Assembly (NCBI GenBank): GCA_013697055.1 | Contig: JACCXK010000076.1 | Span: 1-42,258 of the forward strand | Reading direction: 5' to 3' | Length of the DNA stretch: 42,258 bases | Source: Alphaproteobacteria bacterium | Lineage (GTDB): Bacteria; Pseudomonadota; Alphaproteobacteria; Micropepsales; Micropepsaceae | Part shown: positions 24,866-33,769 of the stretch, piece by piece | Layout: the number at the start of each line of letters is the position of its first letter | Numbering within the stretch: the stretch's first letter is position 1 | Translations under genes and position numbers: made by a program | The notes under the pieces: model-generated | What the model was told of the DNA's origin: nothing | What the model saw: the letters and a program-made list of their open reading frames with translations, nothing else | Database searches by the model: none

Positions 24866-25648
24866 TTATTTCCCGGCCGCCATCTGGCGCATGCTGGCCA
24901 GGCATTTGCCGGCCGATGCCGCCAGCAGGGAGACGTCATCGCCGCAGAAGATGAAATTGGCGCCTGCGTCATACCATTTCTTCATGTCGGCATCGCCAAA
25001 GGTGATGCCGATGCTGGCGGGCATCTGGCGCGCCTTGGCGGCGGCGATCACCGCATTCATGCCGCCCTGCACGGTGGGATGCTGGAATTGGCGCAGCACG
25101 CCGGCTGAACCCGACAGGTCGGTGGGACCCAGGCAGGCGACATCGACGCCGGGGGTATCGAGAATGCCGTCGATCTGGGCGACGCCATTCACATGCTCGA
25201 TCTGCACCACCACGATGACGGACTCATTGGCCTGGGCGACATAGGCATCGGTGTTGCGGCCATAATCGGAAGCGCGCCGGGGACCGAAGCCGCGGGTGCC
25301 TTCCGGTGGGTATTTGCAGGCGGATACCGCGATGCGGGCTTCCTCCACCGAACTCACCATCGGGATCAGGATGCCTTCGGCGCCCATGTCCAGCGCCTGC
25401 TTGATCAACACATGGTCGTTCCAGGCCACCCGCACCATGGGCACGGTGGGCGAGCCGTTGAAGGCGATCAGGCAGTTCTGGAAGCTGTCATTGCTGAATC
25501 CGCCATGCTCGGTGTCGATGAACACCCAGTCGAAGCCGGCGCCGGCCATGATCTCCGCGACCGTGGGATTGGCGACGGTGAGCCATGCGCCGAAGGTGGT
25601 TTCGCCCTGTCTCAGGCGGCGTTTCAACTTGCTGCTGCGTTCCGACAT
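24866..25648 (-). CDS. HpcH/HpaI-family class II aldolase
   Basis: A 260-residue protein with the HpcH/HpaI barrel: GAWLTVANPTVAEIMAGAGF, WVFIDTEHGGF, KQALDMGAEGILIPMV, VVQIEHVNGV (metal-binding Glu) and VACLGPTDLSGSAG (metal-binding Asp). These metal-dependent enzymes cleave 4-hydroxy-2-oxo acids, such as 4-hydroxy-2-oxoheptanedioate or 2-keto-3-deoxy-L-rhamnonate, to pyruvate plus an aldehyde. The start is ATG 25648 (MSERSSKLKRRLRQGE) behind AAGGAT; upstream codons of the frame overlap the IolE-like gene. The context suggests it performs the last carbon-carbon cleavage of the local pathway. The exact substrate cannot be read. Confidence 0.9.
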   Translation of the reverse strand: MSERSSKLKRRLRQGETTFGAWLTVANPTVAEIMAGAGFDWVFIDTEHGGFSNDSFQNCLIAFNGSPTVPMVRVAWNDHVLIKQALDMGAEGILIPMVSSVEEARIAVSACKYPPEGTRGFGPRRASDYGRNTDAYVAQANESVIVVVQIEHVNGVAQIDGILDTPGVDVACLGPTDLSGSAGVLRQFQHPTVQGGMNAVIAAAKARQMPASIGITFGDADMKKWYDAGANFIFCGDDVSLLAASAGKCLASMRQMAAGK

Positions 25649-25664
25649 GACGTGATCCTTGTGT

Positions 25665-26555
25665 TTAACCCAGGCCGATTTCGCGCAAATAAGCGCGCGT
25701 GCGTTTGGCGATGGGCAAAGGCTTGTCGAAGGGCGCCGGGAACATGTCCTGCTCGACAATGCCGAAGCCCGTGTAATCAATGTCGCGCAGCACGTCGCGG
25801 AAAGCGATGAAATCCACCGCGCCCTGGGATGGCTCCACGAACATGCCCTGCCCCACCGCCAGGGCGAAGGGAATGTTTTCGGACAAAACCCGCGCCCTGA
25901 GCACCGGATCGACGCTTTTGAGATGCAGGTAGGGGATGCGGGCGTGATGCTTCTTCATGAAGAAGACCGGATCGCCGCCGCAATAGGAATGATGGCCGGT
26001 ATCCAGCACGATGGAAACCAGCTTGGGGTCTGTCGCGGCCAGGAATTTCTCGATCTGATCCTCATGCTCGACATAGGTCTGAGCATGGGGGTGGAAGATC
26101 AGCTGCAGCCCGTAATCGTCACGGGCGATGCGGCCAACCCGTTCCGTGGTGTCCACCAGCCGCGCGAAGGCGGCCTCGTCCAGGCGGGCGGGCGCAAATT
26201 GCTCGCCGGTGAAGAGATTGGTGTAGCAGTCCTGAATCAGCACCAGGTATTTGGCGTCGAACTGGTTGAGGATGGGTCCCAGCCCGCGCAATTGCTTTTC
26301 AATACGTGCCCAGCCGGTATCGGGATTGGGCAGATCGCCTTCCACAAAAGAGCCGGACACTTTCAGGCCGCGCTTGTCCAATTCCTGTTTCAGGGTGGCG
26401 GGATCGGTGGGCAGGTAACCGAACGGCCCCAACTCGGTCCATTCGTAACCGGCTTCGGCAATCTCATCCAGGCAGCGGTGCCACGGCGTTTGCCGCGCGT
26501 CGTCGGCAAACCAAACGCCCCAGGAGTCTGGGGCACTTCCGATGGTCAGGTGCAC
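25665..26555 (-). CDS. IolE-like sugar-phosphate isomerase/epimerase (TIM barrel)
   Basis: A 296-residue xylose-isomerase-like TIM barrel starting MHLTIGSAPDSWGVWFADDA, the entry typical of IolE (inosose dehydratase) relatives. Metal-binding positions are visible: GYEWTELGPFGY, LVLIQDC, LIFHPHAQTYVEHEDQ, VSIVLDTGHHSYCGGDP, YLHLKSVD and FGIVEQDM. Family members are dehydratases, epimerases or isomerases of polyhydroxy ketones. No other inositol gene is present, so a myo-inositol pathway is not supported; a dehydration or epimerisation of another substrate feeding the adjacent aldolase is more likely. Sits 12 bases after the amidohydrolase stop and 16 before the aldolase. Confidence 0.88.
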   Translation of the reverse strand: MHLTIGSAPDSWGVWFADDARQTPWHRCLDEIAEAGYEWTELGPFGYLPTDPATLKQELDKRGLKVSGSFVEGDLPNPDTGWARIEKQLRGLGPILNQFDAKYLVLIQDCYTNLFTGEQFAPARLDEAAFARLVDTTERVGRIARDDYGLQLIFHPHAQTYVEHEDQIEKFLAATDPKLVSIVLDTGHHSYCGGDPVFFMKKHHARIPYLHLKSVDPVLRARVLSENIPFALAVGQGMFVEPSQGAVDFIAFRDVLRDIDYTGFGIVEQDMFPAPFDKPLPIAKRTRAYLREIGLG

Positions 26556-26567
26556 ATATATCTCCTG

Positions 26568-27869
26568 TCAGGCGGTCTTGCGCATCGGGCCGGACGCGCG
26601 CGACAGCGACGCCTCGCGCTTGGCGAAGACGCCGCCCTTCAAGACGCCAACGATCTTGTCCGGGTCCTGGAAGATGCGGATGTCGGCCAGGGGATCGCCA
26701 TCCAGAATGACCAGGTCGGCCAGGAAACCGGCCTGGATCTGGCCGGTCTGGCCGCCCAGCTGCATCAGGTCGGCGCCGTGGCGGGTGGCGGCGACGATCA
26801 CCTCCATTGGGGTAAAGCCGAACAGCTCGACAAAGATTTCCAGGTCGCGGGCATTCTCGCCCTGGGGCGAAGTAATAAAGGCGCCATAGTCACCGCCCGG
26901 CAGCACCCGCACGCCGCGCTTGTGCAAATCGCGCATGCAGTCGGTGAAGATGCCGATCTCGGTCTCCAGCGACGCCAGCTTCTCGGCGCTCCAGCCCAGG
27001 CGGAATTCGTCATGGCGGCGGAACATGGCGATGGGAAAGCCCGCCGCGGGCACGACAAACACCTTGTCCTTGACCGATTCCAGCATGTCGCGCGCTTCCG
27101 CATCGGCATGGGGCGCATGGAAGATCACTTGCACGCCCTGGCGGACGCACATCTTCACGCCGGCCGAGCTGGAGCAATGGGTCGCCACTATCAGCTTGCG
27201 GGCATCGGCGACCTGCATCACCGCTTCCAGCTCGCGCTCGGTGATGACCGTGACGGTGTCGTCGGCATGCATATGGCCCCAATCGCGGTCGCCCGAGACA
27301 TTGACCTTGATCGTGTCCACCCCGTCGCGGGCCGCCAGCCGCGCCGCCTTCATGAAATTGTCGGCGCCGTCACAGGCGACGCTGAAACGCAGGGTGCGCG
27401 GAATTTCCATGTAATTGGTATCGAGGTCGCCCAGGTTGCCGGTGGGGGTAATCTCCTGCCCGGCGGCGCGGATGCGCGGGCCTTCGAACAGGCCCTTGTT
27501 GATGGCGTCGCGCACCGCCACGTCCAGCCGCGGTTTGGCGGAGGCGGCCGAGAACAGGCTGGTCCAGCCACGCTTCAGCAAAAGCTGCGCGTTGGCCAGC
27601 GCGGCCAGGGCATGGTCCTCGGGCTGTTGCTCGACGGCATTGTAGATGGAGGTGAGGTTGTTGAAGGAGATATGGCAGTGCGCCTCGGTCAGGCCGGGCA
27701 GCAAGGTGAGGCCGGTGCAATCGATCACTTCGTCGCCAGGGGCGGCGGCGGTTTCCACCGGCGCGGCGGTCACGGCGGCGATACGCTCGCCTTCCACCGT
27801 GACGGTGCCGCGGAATGGTGCGGCACCACTGGCGTCGATGATCGACGCATTGCGAAAATGACGGCGCAT
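26568..27869 (-). CDS. Metal-dependent amidohydrolase (imidazolonepropionase/prolidase-like)
   Basis: A 433-residue amidohydrolase-superfamily enzyme. The flanking beta domain and metal site are visible: GLTEAHCHISF (His64, His66), TIKVNVSGD, LIVATHCSSSAG, QVIFHAPHAD, and the C-terminal LPGGDYGAF (Asp), followed by the family-typical GQIQAGFLADLVILDGDPLA. Closest in pattern to the cytosolic carboxypeptidase (Zn-prolidase)/imidazolonepropionase branch, so it likely opens a cyclic amide or cleaves a dipeptide-like bond. First gene of a four-gene minus-strand unit. The ATG is preceded by GGGGCAGGGG. A 295-base gap upstream probably carries its promoter. Confidence 0.88.
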   Translation of the reverse strand: MRRHFRNASIIDASGAAPFRGTVTVEGERIAAVTAAPVETAAAPGDEVIDCTGLTLLPGLTEAHCHISFNNLTSIYNAVEQQPEDHALAALANAQLLLKRGWTSLFSAASAKPRLDVAVRDAINKGLFEGPRIRAAGQEITPTGNLGDLDTNYMEIPRTLRFSVACDGADNFMKAARLAARDGVDTIKVNVSGDRDWGHMHADDTVTVITERELEAVMQVADARKLIVATHCSSSAGVKMCVRQGVQVIFHAPHADAEARDMLESVKDKVFVVPAAGFPIAMFRRHDEFRLGWSAEKLASLETEIGIFTDCMRDLHKRGVRVLPGGDYGAFITSPQGENARDLEIFVELFGFTPMEVIVAATRHGADLMQLGGQTGQIQAGFLADLVILDGDPLADIRIFQDPDKIVGVLKGGVFAKREASLSRASGPMRKTA

Positions 27870-28164
27870 CCCCTGCCCCTTTCGGCTGTATACCGTTATT
27901 TTTCAGGAAGCTTGCCCATCAAGGACCGCTTTGACAAGGGCGCAACAGTCCCGGAAATGCCTGAAAAACCGGTGTTACGGCCAAACAGACTGTTACGGTC
28001 CAGCCCAGGCCGGCCACCGCCTTCATGCCGGGCTTGTAGGTGCGAAGCGGACCGGACGACAAGCACCGCCTCCCGGCGCTAGTGCGAAGGCACGCGGCGA
28101 AGCCCAGGACGTGCTGGGCATCTTCAAGGCGATATTGGACCTGACCGGCGAGATGACCTGACGG
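27870..28164. other. Intergenic gap with spaced direct repeat
   Basis: The 295-base gap separates the two halves of the catabolic cluster and probably holds the promoter for the amidohydrolase unit. TGTTACGG occurs at 27973-27980 and 27991-27998, 18 bases apart start to start, which could be a two-site operator. A plus-strand frame ending TGEMT (to 28161) resembles a gene tail but has no supported start or domain, so it is not called. Confidence 0.4.
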
Positions 28165-29223
28165 CTAACGCGTCATGCCGCGCGCGGCCACGCGCCAGTG
28201 GTCGACCAGTTCGCCATCGCGGCTGACCGCCACCTCGTCATGCAGGTTGGTCACGACGCAGACATGGTTGGGCAGGATGCGGATGCGCTCGCCGATGGCG
28301 GGTTTTTTGGCGCAGCGGGACAAATCCAGAATGCCATGCTCCTCGTTCAGCCGCTCGACGATGGCGCCGGGATAATCCAGCACCAACCCATAACCTTCGC
28401 CGGCTTCCGGCGGAGCGCGGTCGCTGGACAGGCTCTTGGAGCCGGCATCGATGATGGCGCGGTCTTCGGTGGGACGGCTGACCACGGTGGCGTGCACATG
28501 CAGCGCGCATTCGTCCAGGGTCGCCGCGCCCATCGCGACGGTGGAACGGTCCTGGTAGATATAAGTGCCGACGCGCACTTCGGTCAGGCCGGCGATTTCA
28601 TGCGCCGTCCAGGCATTGGGCGTGCCGCCGCCCGAAACAACGGGAATATCAATTCCCGCTTCGGCAAACTTCTTTTTGGCTTCAGCCACGAAAACCGCCG
28701 TTGCCGCGGTCGAGGGATAGGTCATCAACCCGTCGAAACGCAGCCCCGGCAACTGGACCGCACGCTGCGCCAGGGTCAGCGCCTCCCCAACCGTGGTAAC
28801 GCCGGTGCGCTTGGCGCCGCTGTCGAATTCCACCAGCACGCCGATGGTGACCCCGGCGGCGCGTGCCGCATCGTCCACGGTGTTCAGCGCTTCACTGGAA
28901 TCCACTGCCACCCGCAGCTTGGTCCGCTTGGCCACCTCGCCCAGACGCTGCGCCTTGCCCACCCCGACCATGGGATAGGAGATCAGGATGTCATCCATTC
29001 CGGCCTCTGACATCACCTCGGCCTCGCCCAGCTTCTGGCAGGTGATGCCGCCGGCGCCCAGCTCGACCTGGCGATGGGCGAAAGCCGGGATCTTGTGCGT
29101 CTTGATATGCGGCCGTAATGCGAGGCCATGGGCATCGCAATAGTCCTGCATCTTCTTCAGGTTTGCCTCGACCCGGTCCAAGTCGATTACCGGGACGGGC
29201 GTTTCAAGATCGCTGATACGCAT
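28165..29223 (-). CDS. D-threonine aldolase / D-serine dehydratase-type PLP enzyme
   Basis: A 352-residue fold-type III (alanine-racemase-like) PLP enzyme. LRPHIKTHK carries the PLP Lys (Lys41). VSGGGTPNAW binds phosphate. The C-terminal domain GILDLSRCAKKPAIGERIRI and PNHVCVVTNLHDE (His-x-Cys) supplies the metal site of the DSD1/D-threonine-aldolase family. It should cleave D-threonine-type beta-hydroxy-D-amino acids, or dehydrate D-serine or beta-hydroxyaspartate. The gene lies between RidA (11 bases upstream) and the amidohydrolase unit, next to an N-acyl-D-amino-acid deacylase, which supports a D-amino-acid substrate. A dehydratase would release an enamine that RidA hydrolyses, making the trio coherent. 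Confidence 0.9.
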   Translation of the reverse strand: MRISDLETPVPVIDLDRVEANLKKMQDYCDAHGLALRPHIKTHKIPAFAHRQVELGAGGITCQKLGEAEVMSEAGMDDILISYPMVGVGKAQRLGEVAKRTKLRVAVDSSEALNTVDDAARAAGVTIGVLVEFDSGAKRTGVTTVGEALTLAQRAVQLPGLRFDGLMTYPSTAATAVFVAEAKKKFAEAGIDIPVVSGGGTPNAWTAHEIAGLTEVRVGTYIYQDRSTVAMGAATLDECALHVHATVVSRPTEDRAIIDAGSKSLSSDRAPPEAGEGYGLVLDYPGAIVERLNEEHGILDLSRCAKKPAIGERIRILPNHVCVVTNLHDEVAVSRDGELVDHWRVAARGMTR

Positions 29224-29234
29224 CGAAGGCCTCG

Positions 29235-29606
29235 TTACTCGGGGAGAACCGCCACGCAGGAAATCTCGACCTGGATGCCGTAGAGCTGGCAGCCGATGGT
29301 GGTGCGGGCCGGCGGCTCCGAGGGGAAGAATTCCTTGTAGACTTCGTTATATTCGGGGAAGCGCGTCAGGTCGGTGAGATAGGCGTTGACGTTGACGATG
29401 TCTTTCAGGTCCGCGCCCGCCGCCTTGAGAATGGTCTGGAGGTTGCGGATGGTCTGGCGGATCTGTTCGGCGAAATTGTCGGACATCTTGCCGGTGGCGG
29501 GATCGACGGGACCCTGGCCCGAGACGAACACCGTCCCGTTGGCGATGACGGCGTGGCTGTAGTGCCCGCCTGCCTTCATGCTGTCCACTTTCAAAGCTTT
29601 GCGCAT
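29235..29606 (-). CDS. ridA: RidA-family enamine/imine deaminase
   Basis: A 123-residue RidA (YjgF/YER057c/UK114) protein. Typical landmarks: HYSHAVIANGTVFVSGQGPV, a central LQTILKAAGADLKDIVNVNA, then EYNEVYKEFFPSEPPARTTI with the catalytic Arg (Arg101) and VEISCVAVLPE with the conserved Glu. RidA trimers hydrolyse reactive 2-aminoacrylate-type enamines/imines made by PLP dehydratases. The gene lies directly upstream of such an enzyme and downstream of the D-aminoacylase (12-base gap), consistent with that role. A GGGAGACG ribosome-binding site precedes the ATG. Assignment to the family is sure; being the organism's main ridA is not. Confidence 0.93.
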   Translation of the reverse strand: MRKALKVDSMKAGGHYSHAVIANGTVFVSGQGPVDPATGKMSDNFAEQIRQTIRNLQTILKAAGADLKDIVNVNAYLTDLTRFPEYNEVYKEFFPSEPPARTTIGCQLYGIQVEISCVAVLPE

Positions 29607-29618
29607 TATCGTCTCCCT

Positions 29619-31205
29619 TTAATTGGTCAGAACGCGTCCGGGCCTTGCGCCCGTTGGCTTGCCGTCCTTCACAACGGCCTCGCCCGCCACCCACACCGTT
29701 TCAATGCCCACCGGCAATTGTGCCGGATCATCGAAGGTCGCGCGGTCTTCTATAGTTTCGTCGAATAACACCAGATCGGCAACCATGCCGGGGGCGATTA
29801 CGCCTCTGTCGCGCAAGCCAAAACGCCGCGCGGCCACGGAGGTCATGCGGCGCACCGCATCCTCCAGCGAAAACCAGTGCTCGTCGCGCCGCAATCGCCC
29901 CGCCACGCGTGGGAAGGTTCCGAAGGCGCGGGGATGCGGCTTGGTGCCCGGGCGCGGCAGGCCGTCGGAGCCCACCATATGAAGATCGTGGGTGCAGGCG
30001 GCGCGCAGATCGTCATTGTCGAGCTGGAACATCACGATGGTGGTCTGGCCCTCATCCTCCAGAATCATCCGCACCATGAAATCGAAGGGATCGACGCCTT
30101 CCTGGGCCGCCGCTTTTTCCATGTCCAGGCCTTCGAATTTCTTCAAGGCGGGATTGGAGGTGCCCGAGATACGCACATTGCCCCAGCCGATCATCGCCAC
30201 CTTGGAAATCCAGGGTGCGTGCGGATCTTCGATGGCGCGGCGCAACTCCGCCAGACCCTCGCTGGTGCGCAAGGCCGCCATCAATGCCTGGATGCCGCCG
30301 GCATGCATCGCCGGCGGCACCAGCTGCAGCATGTAGCTGCTGCCGGCGAGATAGGGATACATGTCGAAGCTGACATCGACGCCGCGGGCATTGGCGGCTT
30401 CCAGTTGCGCGATGGCCAAAGGAATTTTGCCCCAGTTGGGACGGCCCGCCGCCTGCAGATGGGACAGCAGGCCCGGCGCTTTCGACGTTTCCAGCAGGCC
30501 CAGGAACTCGTCGATCGATTCGATCAGCCCGCCTTCATAGCTGCGCACATGCGCCGCCAGGATTTTGCCGCGGTCGCCCGTCGTCCGCGCCAGGGCGTGA
30601 AGCTCCTCGGCATCGGCATAGGCGCTGGGCGGATAGACAAGGCCCAATGACAGACCGAAGGCGCCATCCGCCAACTGCCGGTCCAGAAGCTGCTGCATTC
30701 GAGCGCGTTCATCCGCGGTGGCGGGGCGATCATCATAGCCCAGCACCGCCAGCCGCAGGGCGGCATGACCCACCAGCGAGATGACGTTCAGGGAGATGCC
30801 CTGGGCGTGCATCGCATCGCGGTAAGCGGCAAAGCTGTCGAACACTTCATCGGCGCCGATCTCCCCCAGCAGGGTCGCAAAATGCTGCCGCAGATTGTCC
30901 GCCGAGCCCGGCTGGCAAGGATAAAGCGAGAAACTGCAATTGCCGACCACCAGGCAGGTGACGCCCTGCATGATTTTTTCCACACGCTCGGGCTCTCGCA
31001 GGCACATCAAATCGTCATGGCAATGGGCGTCGATAAAGCCCGGCGCCAGATAGCGCCCGCCGGCATCTATGACGGTGGCGCCGCTATCGGGCAACGACGA
31101 CTGGACGGCGGTGATGCGGCCGTTTTCGATGCGGACATCGGCGGTGAAAGAAGGCGCACCCGTGCCATCCACGATACGCGCATTGTGAATAACAAAATCA
31201 GCCAT
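29619..31205 (-). CDS. N-acyl-D-amino-acid deacylase (D-aminoacylase)
   Basis: A 528-residue amidohydrolase of the D-aminoacylase family. APGFIDAHCHDD supplies His61 and His63, VVGNCSFSLYP the bridging Cys90, ILAAHVRSYEGG and GLLSHLQAAG the later His ligands, and HMVGSDGLPRPGTKPHPRAF the catalytic Asp with the substrate loop. The relative spacing mirrors the characterised Alcaligenes enzyme (His67, His69, Cys96). It hydrolyses N-acyl-D-amino acids to the free D-amino acid and a fatty or acetic acid. It starts 3 bases after the MFS stop and is followed by RidA, so the four genes form one unit: import, deacylate, then degrade the D-amino acid. Confidence 0.93.
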   Translation of the reverse strand: MADFVIHNARIVDGTGAPSFTADVRIENGRITAVQSSLPDSGATVIDAGGRYLAPGFIDAHCHDDLMCLREPERVEKIMQGVTCLVVGNCSFSLYPCQPGSADNLRQHFATLLGEIGADEVFDSFAAYRDAMHAQGISLNVISLVGHAALRLAVLGYDDRPATADERARMQQLLDRQLADGAFGLSLGLVYPPSAYADAEELHALARTTGDRGKILAAHVRSYEGGLIESIDEFLGLLETSKAPGLLSHLQAAGRPNWGKIPLAIAQLEAANARGVDVSFDMYPYLAGSSYMLQLVPPAMHAGGIQALMAALRTSEGLAELRRAIEDPHAPWISKVAMIGWGNVRISGTSNPALKKFEGLDMEKAAAQEGVDPFDFMVRMILEDEGQTTIVMFQLDNDDLRAACTHDLHMVGSDGLPRPGTKPHPRAFGTFPRVAGRLRRDEHWFSLEDAVRRMTSVAARRFGLRDRGVIAPGMVADLVLFDETIEDRATFDDPAQLPVGIETVWVAGEAVVKDGKPTGARPGRVLTN

Positions 31206-31208
31206 TGC

Positions 31209-32501
31209 TCAAACCAGTGTATCCGGATCCGGAATGGGCTCGATCCGGCCCAGCATGAAGCCATAGGCCAGGATGCCGACCAGAAGCACAATGCCGGCCA
31301 CCAGGAACGCGCCGGAAAAGCTCCCGGTCCAGCCCACGATGAAGCCGGTGGTGATCGGCGCCACCACGCCCATCAGGTTGTTCACGAAATTGGTGAAGCC
31401 GCCCACGGTGGCGGTGCCGCCGCGCGGACTGATCAGCGACACCACCGAGGAGGCCACCGGCGCCGCCGCCGAAATCCCCGACAGGGCGATGGAAATCCAC
31501 ACCAGCGCCCAGAAGGGGTCTTGTGTGAAGGAGATGCCGAACACCGCCAGTCCCGCCACCATGCCGCCGATGATGAAGATCTTGCGTGCCTTGCTCTCGT
31601 CCACGCCGCCGGCGATGAAATAGTCCACCACAAAACCGCCGATCAACAGGTCGGCCAGCGAAGCGCACATCCAGGGAATGATGGTGAAGGCGGCCGATTT
31701 CAGGATGGTCATGTGCAGGGTCTGCACCATGTAGCCGGGCAGCCAGGTGAGGAACAGATAGAAGGAATAGCCATAGGCGGAATAGCCGATGGTGTGGGCC
31801 CACACTTTCTTGTTCCGCAGCACATAGCCCAGCATGTTGACCTGGCCGATGCCGGAAGGCCCTTCCTTAACCGCGCCGCCGTCCATGATGTAGCTATGTT
31901 CGGCGGCGCCCAGCTTCTTGTCCTCACTGGGATCGCGGTACAGAATCCAGTAGGCGAAGAAATAGGCGATGCTCATCATGGCGGTGATACCGAAGCCCCA
32001 GCGCCAGCCGAAACGGACGACGAAGAAAGCGACCAGCGGCACGCCGATGACATTGGCGAACTTGGCGGCGGAATCGAACACCGCCGTGGAACGGCTGCGC
32101 TCATGGCGGGGAAACCAGTAGCCGGTGGCTTTCTGGCAACTGATCATGCCCGGCGCCTCGGCCACGCCCAAGAGCATGCGGGCGACGAAGATCCCCAGAT
32201 AGCCGGTCGACAGCGCCGTGAGGGTGGAGGCCAGGGTCCACAAGAATGCGCCGACCCGGCCCACCCGCGTGACACCGAAACGATCCAGCAGCATGCCGCT
32301 GGGCAGTTGCGCCAAGGAATAGGACCAGAAGAAGGCGCTGAGCAGCAGGCCGATCTGTTCGTTGGAAAGGTTGAGCTCTTTCTGCAGCTGGGGCGCGGCC
32401 ACGGAAATACTGATCCGGTCCAGGTAATTGACCAGCACACCGACGGCCAGGAGCACACCGATGCCCCAGCGGCGATTGCCGATCTTCAAAACTTCCGCCA
32501 T
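31209..32501 (-). CDS. MFS transporter, anion:cation symporter family
   Basis: A 430-residue, 12-helix major-facilitator protein: YLDRISISVAAPQLQKELNL at helix 1, FFWSYSLAQLPSGMLLDRFG (motif A region) and ARMLLGVAEAPGMISCQKAT, all typical of the ACS branch that imports organic anions. The ATG at 32501 opens a minus-strand unit with the D-aminoacylase, RidA and the D-threonine-aldolase-like enzyme. It is the likely importer of the N-acylated D-amino acid or related anion. It differs from the second MFS gene at 23572-24846, so the locus has two distinct permeases. Confidence 0.92.
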   Translation of the reverse strand: MAEVLKIGNRRWGIGVLLAVGVLVNYLDRISISVAAPQLQKELNLSNEQIGLLLSAFFWSYSLAQLPSGMLLDRFGVTRVGRVGAFLWTLASTLTALSTGYLGIFVARMLLGVAEAPGMISCQKATGYWFPRHERSRSTAVFDSAAKFANVIGVPLVAFFVVRFGWRWGFGITAMMSIAYFFAYWILYRDPSEDKKLGAAEHSYIMDGGAVKEGPSGIGQVNMLGYVLRNKKVWAHTIGYSAYGYSFYLFLTWLPGYMVQTLHMTILKSAAFTIIPWMCASLADLLIGGFVVDYFIAGGVDESKARKIFIIGGMVAGLAVFGISFTQDPFWALVWISIALSGISAAAPVASSVVSLISPRGGTATVGGFTNFVNNLMGVVAPITTGFIVGWTGSFSGAFLVAGIVLLVGILAYGFMLGRIEPIPDPDTLV

Positions 32502-32587
32502 CCCTGCCCGCCCTTGTTGGACCGTTGAGGGCGATCCGGCTGCTAGATGGCAAGCCTAGCCGGGTTTTGCCCGACTGGGAAATGGGC

Positions 32588-33769
32588 CTATTTGTTGCCT
32601 ATTTTCACTTCATCGCCATCCCGCAAAGCATCAGCGGGATTGTCGATGATGCGGTCTTTGGGGCTGATGCCGCCGCCCACGTCCACCGACGCCCCCATGT
32701 CGCGGGAGATGATCACGGTCTTGAGCTTGACGTGGTTGGTGGCGTCCACCGTCGCGACCTGCATGCCTTCGTCGCGGAACATCAAGGCGGTGGCCGGCAC
32801 GCGGATGCCGTTGGCCCCGGCCGGCAACGGGAATTTCACTTCGGCATAAGCGCCCGGCTGCAGCGCATTGTCGGTGTTGTCCAACCCGAATTGCACCAGC
32901 ACGGTTCCGGTCGCGCTGGCCACGGCGCCGGCGCTGGCCACCAGGACGGAGTGGAACACCTTGCCCGGATGCTGGGGCACCGAGAAGGTCACCTCCATGC
33001 CGGGGCGGATATAAGACGCATAATTCTGCGGTACCCGCACATAGACTCGCAGCTTGGTCAGGTCCGAGACGGTGAATAGCGGTGTCGAGGCAGGCGTGCC
33101 CACTGTCACCAGCGCGCCGACATCCACCGCACGGCTGGTCACCACGCCGTCAAACGGCGCCACCAGGCGGCGGAAATTTTCCTGGCTTGAAACGCTGTAA
33201 AGCCCGGCGCGCGCGGCAGCCACCACCGCGTTCTTGGCGGCCAGGTCGGCATCTTTCTCGTCCTTGGACTGGCGGGCGACAGCGCCTTGCGCGAACAGGG
33301 CGTCATAGCGCCGGGCCGTAGCCTCGGACAATTTTTGGGCCGCCTGGGCATTGACCAGATTGGCGCGGCCTTGCGCCGCCTCGCCCGTCATGCCCGGTGT
33401 ATCCAATTCAGCCAAAAGCTGACCTTTTTTAACGGGCGCGCCGATGTCGACATACCATTTCTTCACATAGCCGCTGATCTGGGCGTAGATCGGGGCGCTG
33501 GTGAAGGCCTGCACGTCGCCCGGCAGGCTCAGGGTGCTGCCGGCCTTGGTGCTTTTGAGCTTGATGACCTGCACGGTGGGTATCGCCTGGGCGTCGGTCC
33601 ATTCCGCGGTGTTGTGGCTCTTCCACATCCGCCAGCCGATTCCCAGAACGGAGATCAGCACAGCCGCGATCACCGCAAGCTTGCCCCAGCGCTTCAGGCC
33701 GGGAGGCGCGCTGTGCTGCAGGAGCGGATCCGGTTCGCCGGGACCCATATCGGGATTCTTATCAGGCAT
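32588..33769 (-). CDS. RND efflux periplasmic adaptor (membrane fusion protein)
   Basis: A 393-residue HlyD/AcrA-type adaptor. An N-terminal membrane anchor (WGKLAVIAAVLISVLGIGW) is followed by the lipoyl half-motif FTSAPIYAQISGYVKKWYVD with GAPVKKGQLLAELDTPG, an alpha-hairpin (QAAQKLSEATARRYDALFAQ), the second lipoyl half FRRLVAPFDGVVTSRAVDVG, then beta-barrel and membrane-proximal domains (LQPGAYAEVKFPLP, IRVPATALMF). It bridges the inner-membrane pump and an outer-membrane channel. ATG 33769 lies inside the end of the permease gene (8-base overlap), so the adaptor is translated after the permease, the reverse of the usual adaptor-first order. No outer-membrane channel gene follows. Confidence 0.92.
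   Translation of the reverse strand: MPDKNPDMGPGEPDPLLQHSAPPGLKRWGKLAVIAAVLISVLGIGWRMWKSHNTAEWTDAQAIPTVQVIKLKSTKAGSTLSLPGDVQAFTSAPIYAQISGYVKKWYVDIGAPVKKGQLLAELDTPGMTGEAAQGRANLVNAQAAQKLSEATARRYDALFAQGAVARQSKDEKDADLAAKNAVVAAARAGLYSVSSQENFRRLVAPFDGVVTSRAVDVGALVTVGTPASTPLFTVSDLTKLRVYVRVPQNYASYIRPGMEVTFSVPQHPGKVFHSVLVASAGAVASATGTVLVQFGLDNTDNALQPGAYAEVKFPLPAGANGIRVPATALMFRDEGMQVATVDATNHVKLKTVIISRDMGASVDVGGGISPKDRIIDNPADALRDGDEVKIGNK

Noticed and set aside
25665-26555. Myo-inositol catabolism from the IolE-like gene
   Set aside because: No iolB, iolC, iolD or iolG-like gene is present; only the fold is shared.
27931-28161. Plus-strand frame ending in DVLGIFKAILDLTGEMT, looking like a gene tail
   Set aside because: No start, ribosome-binding site or recognisable domain, and it lies against the direction of the surrounding units.
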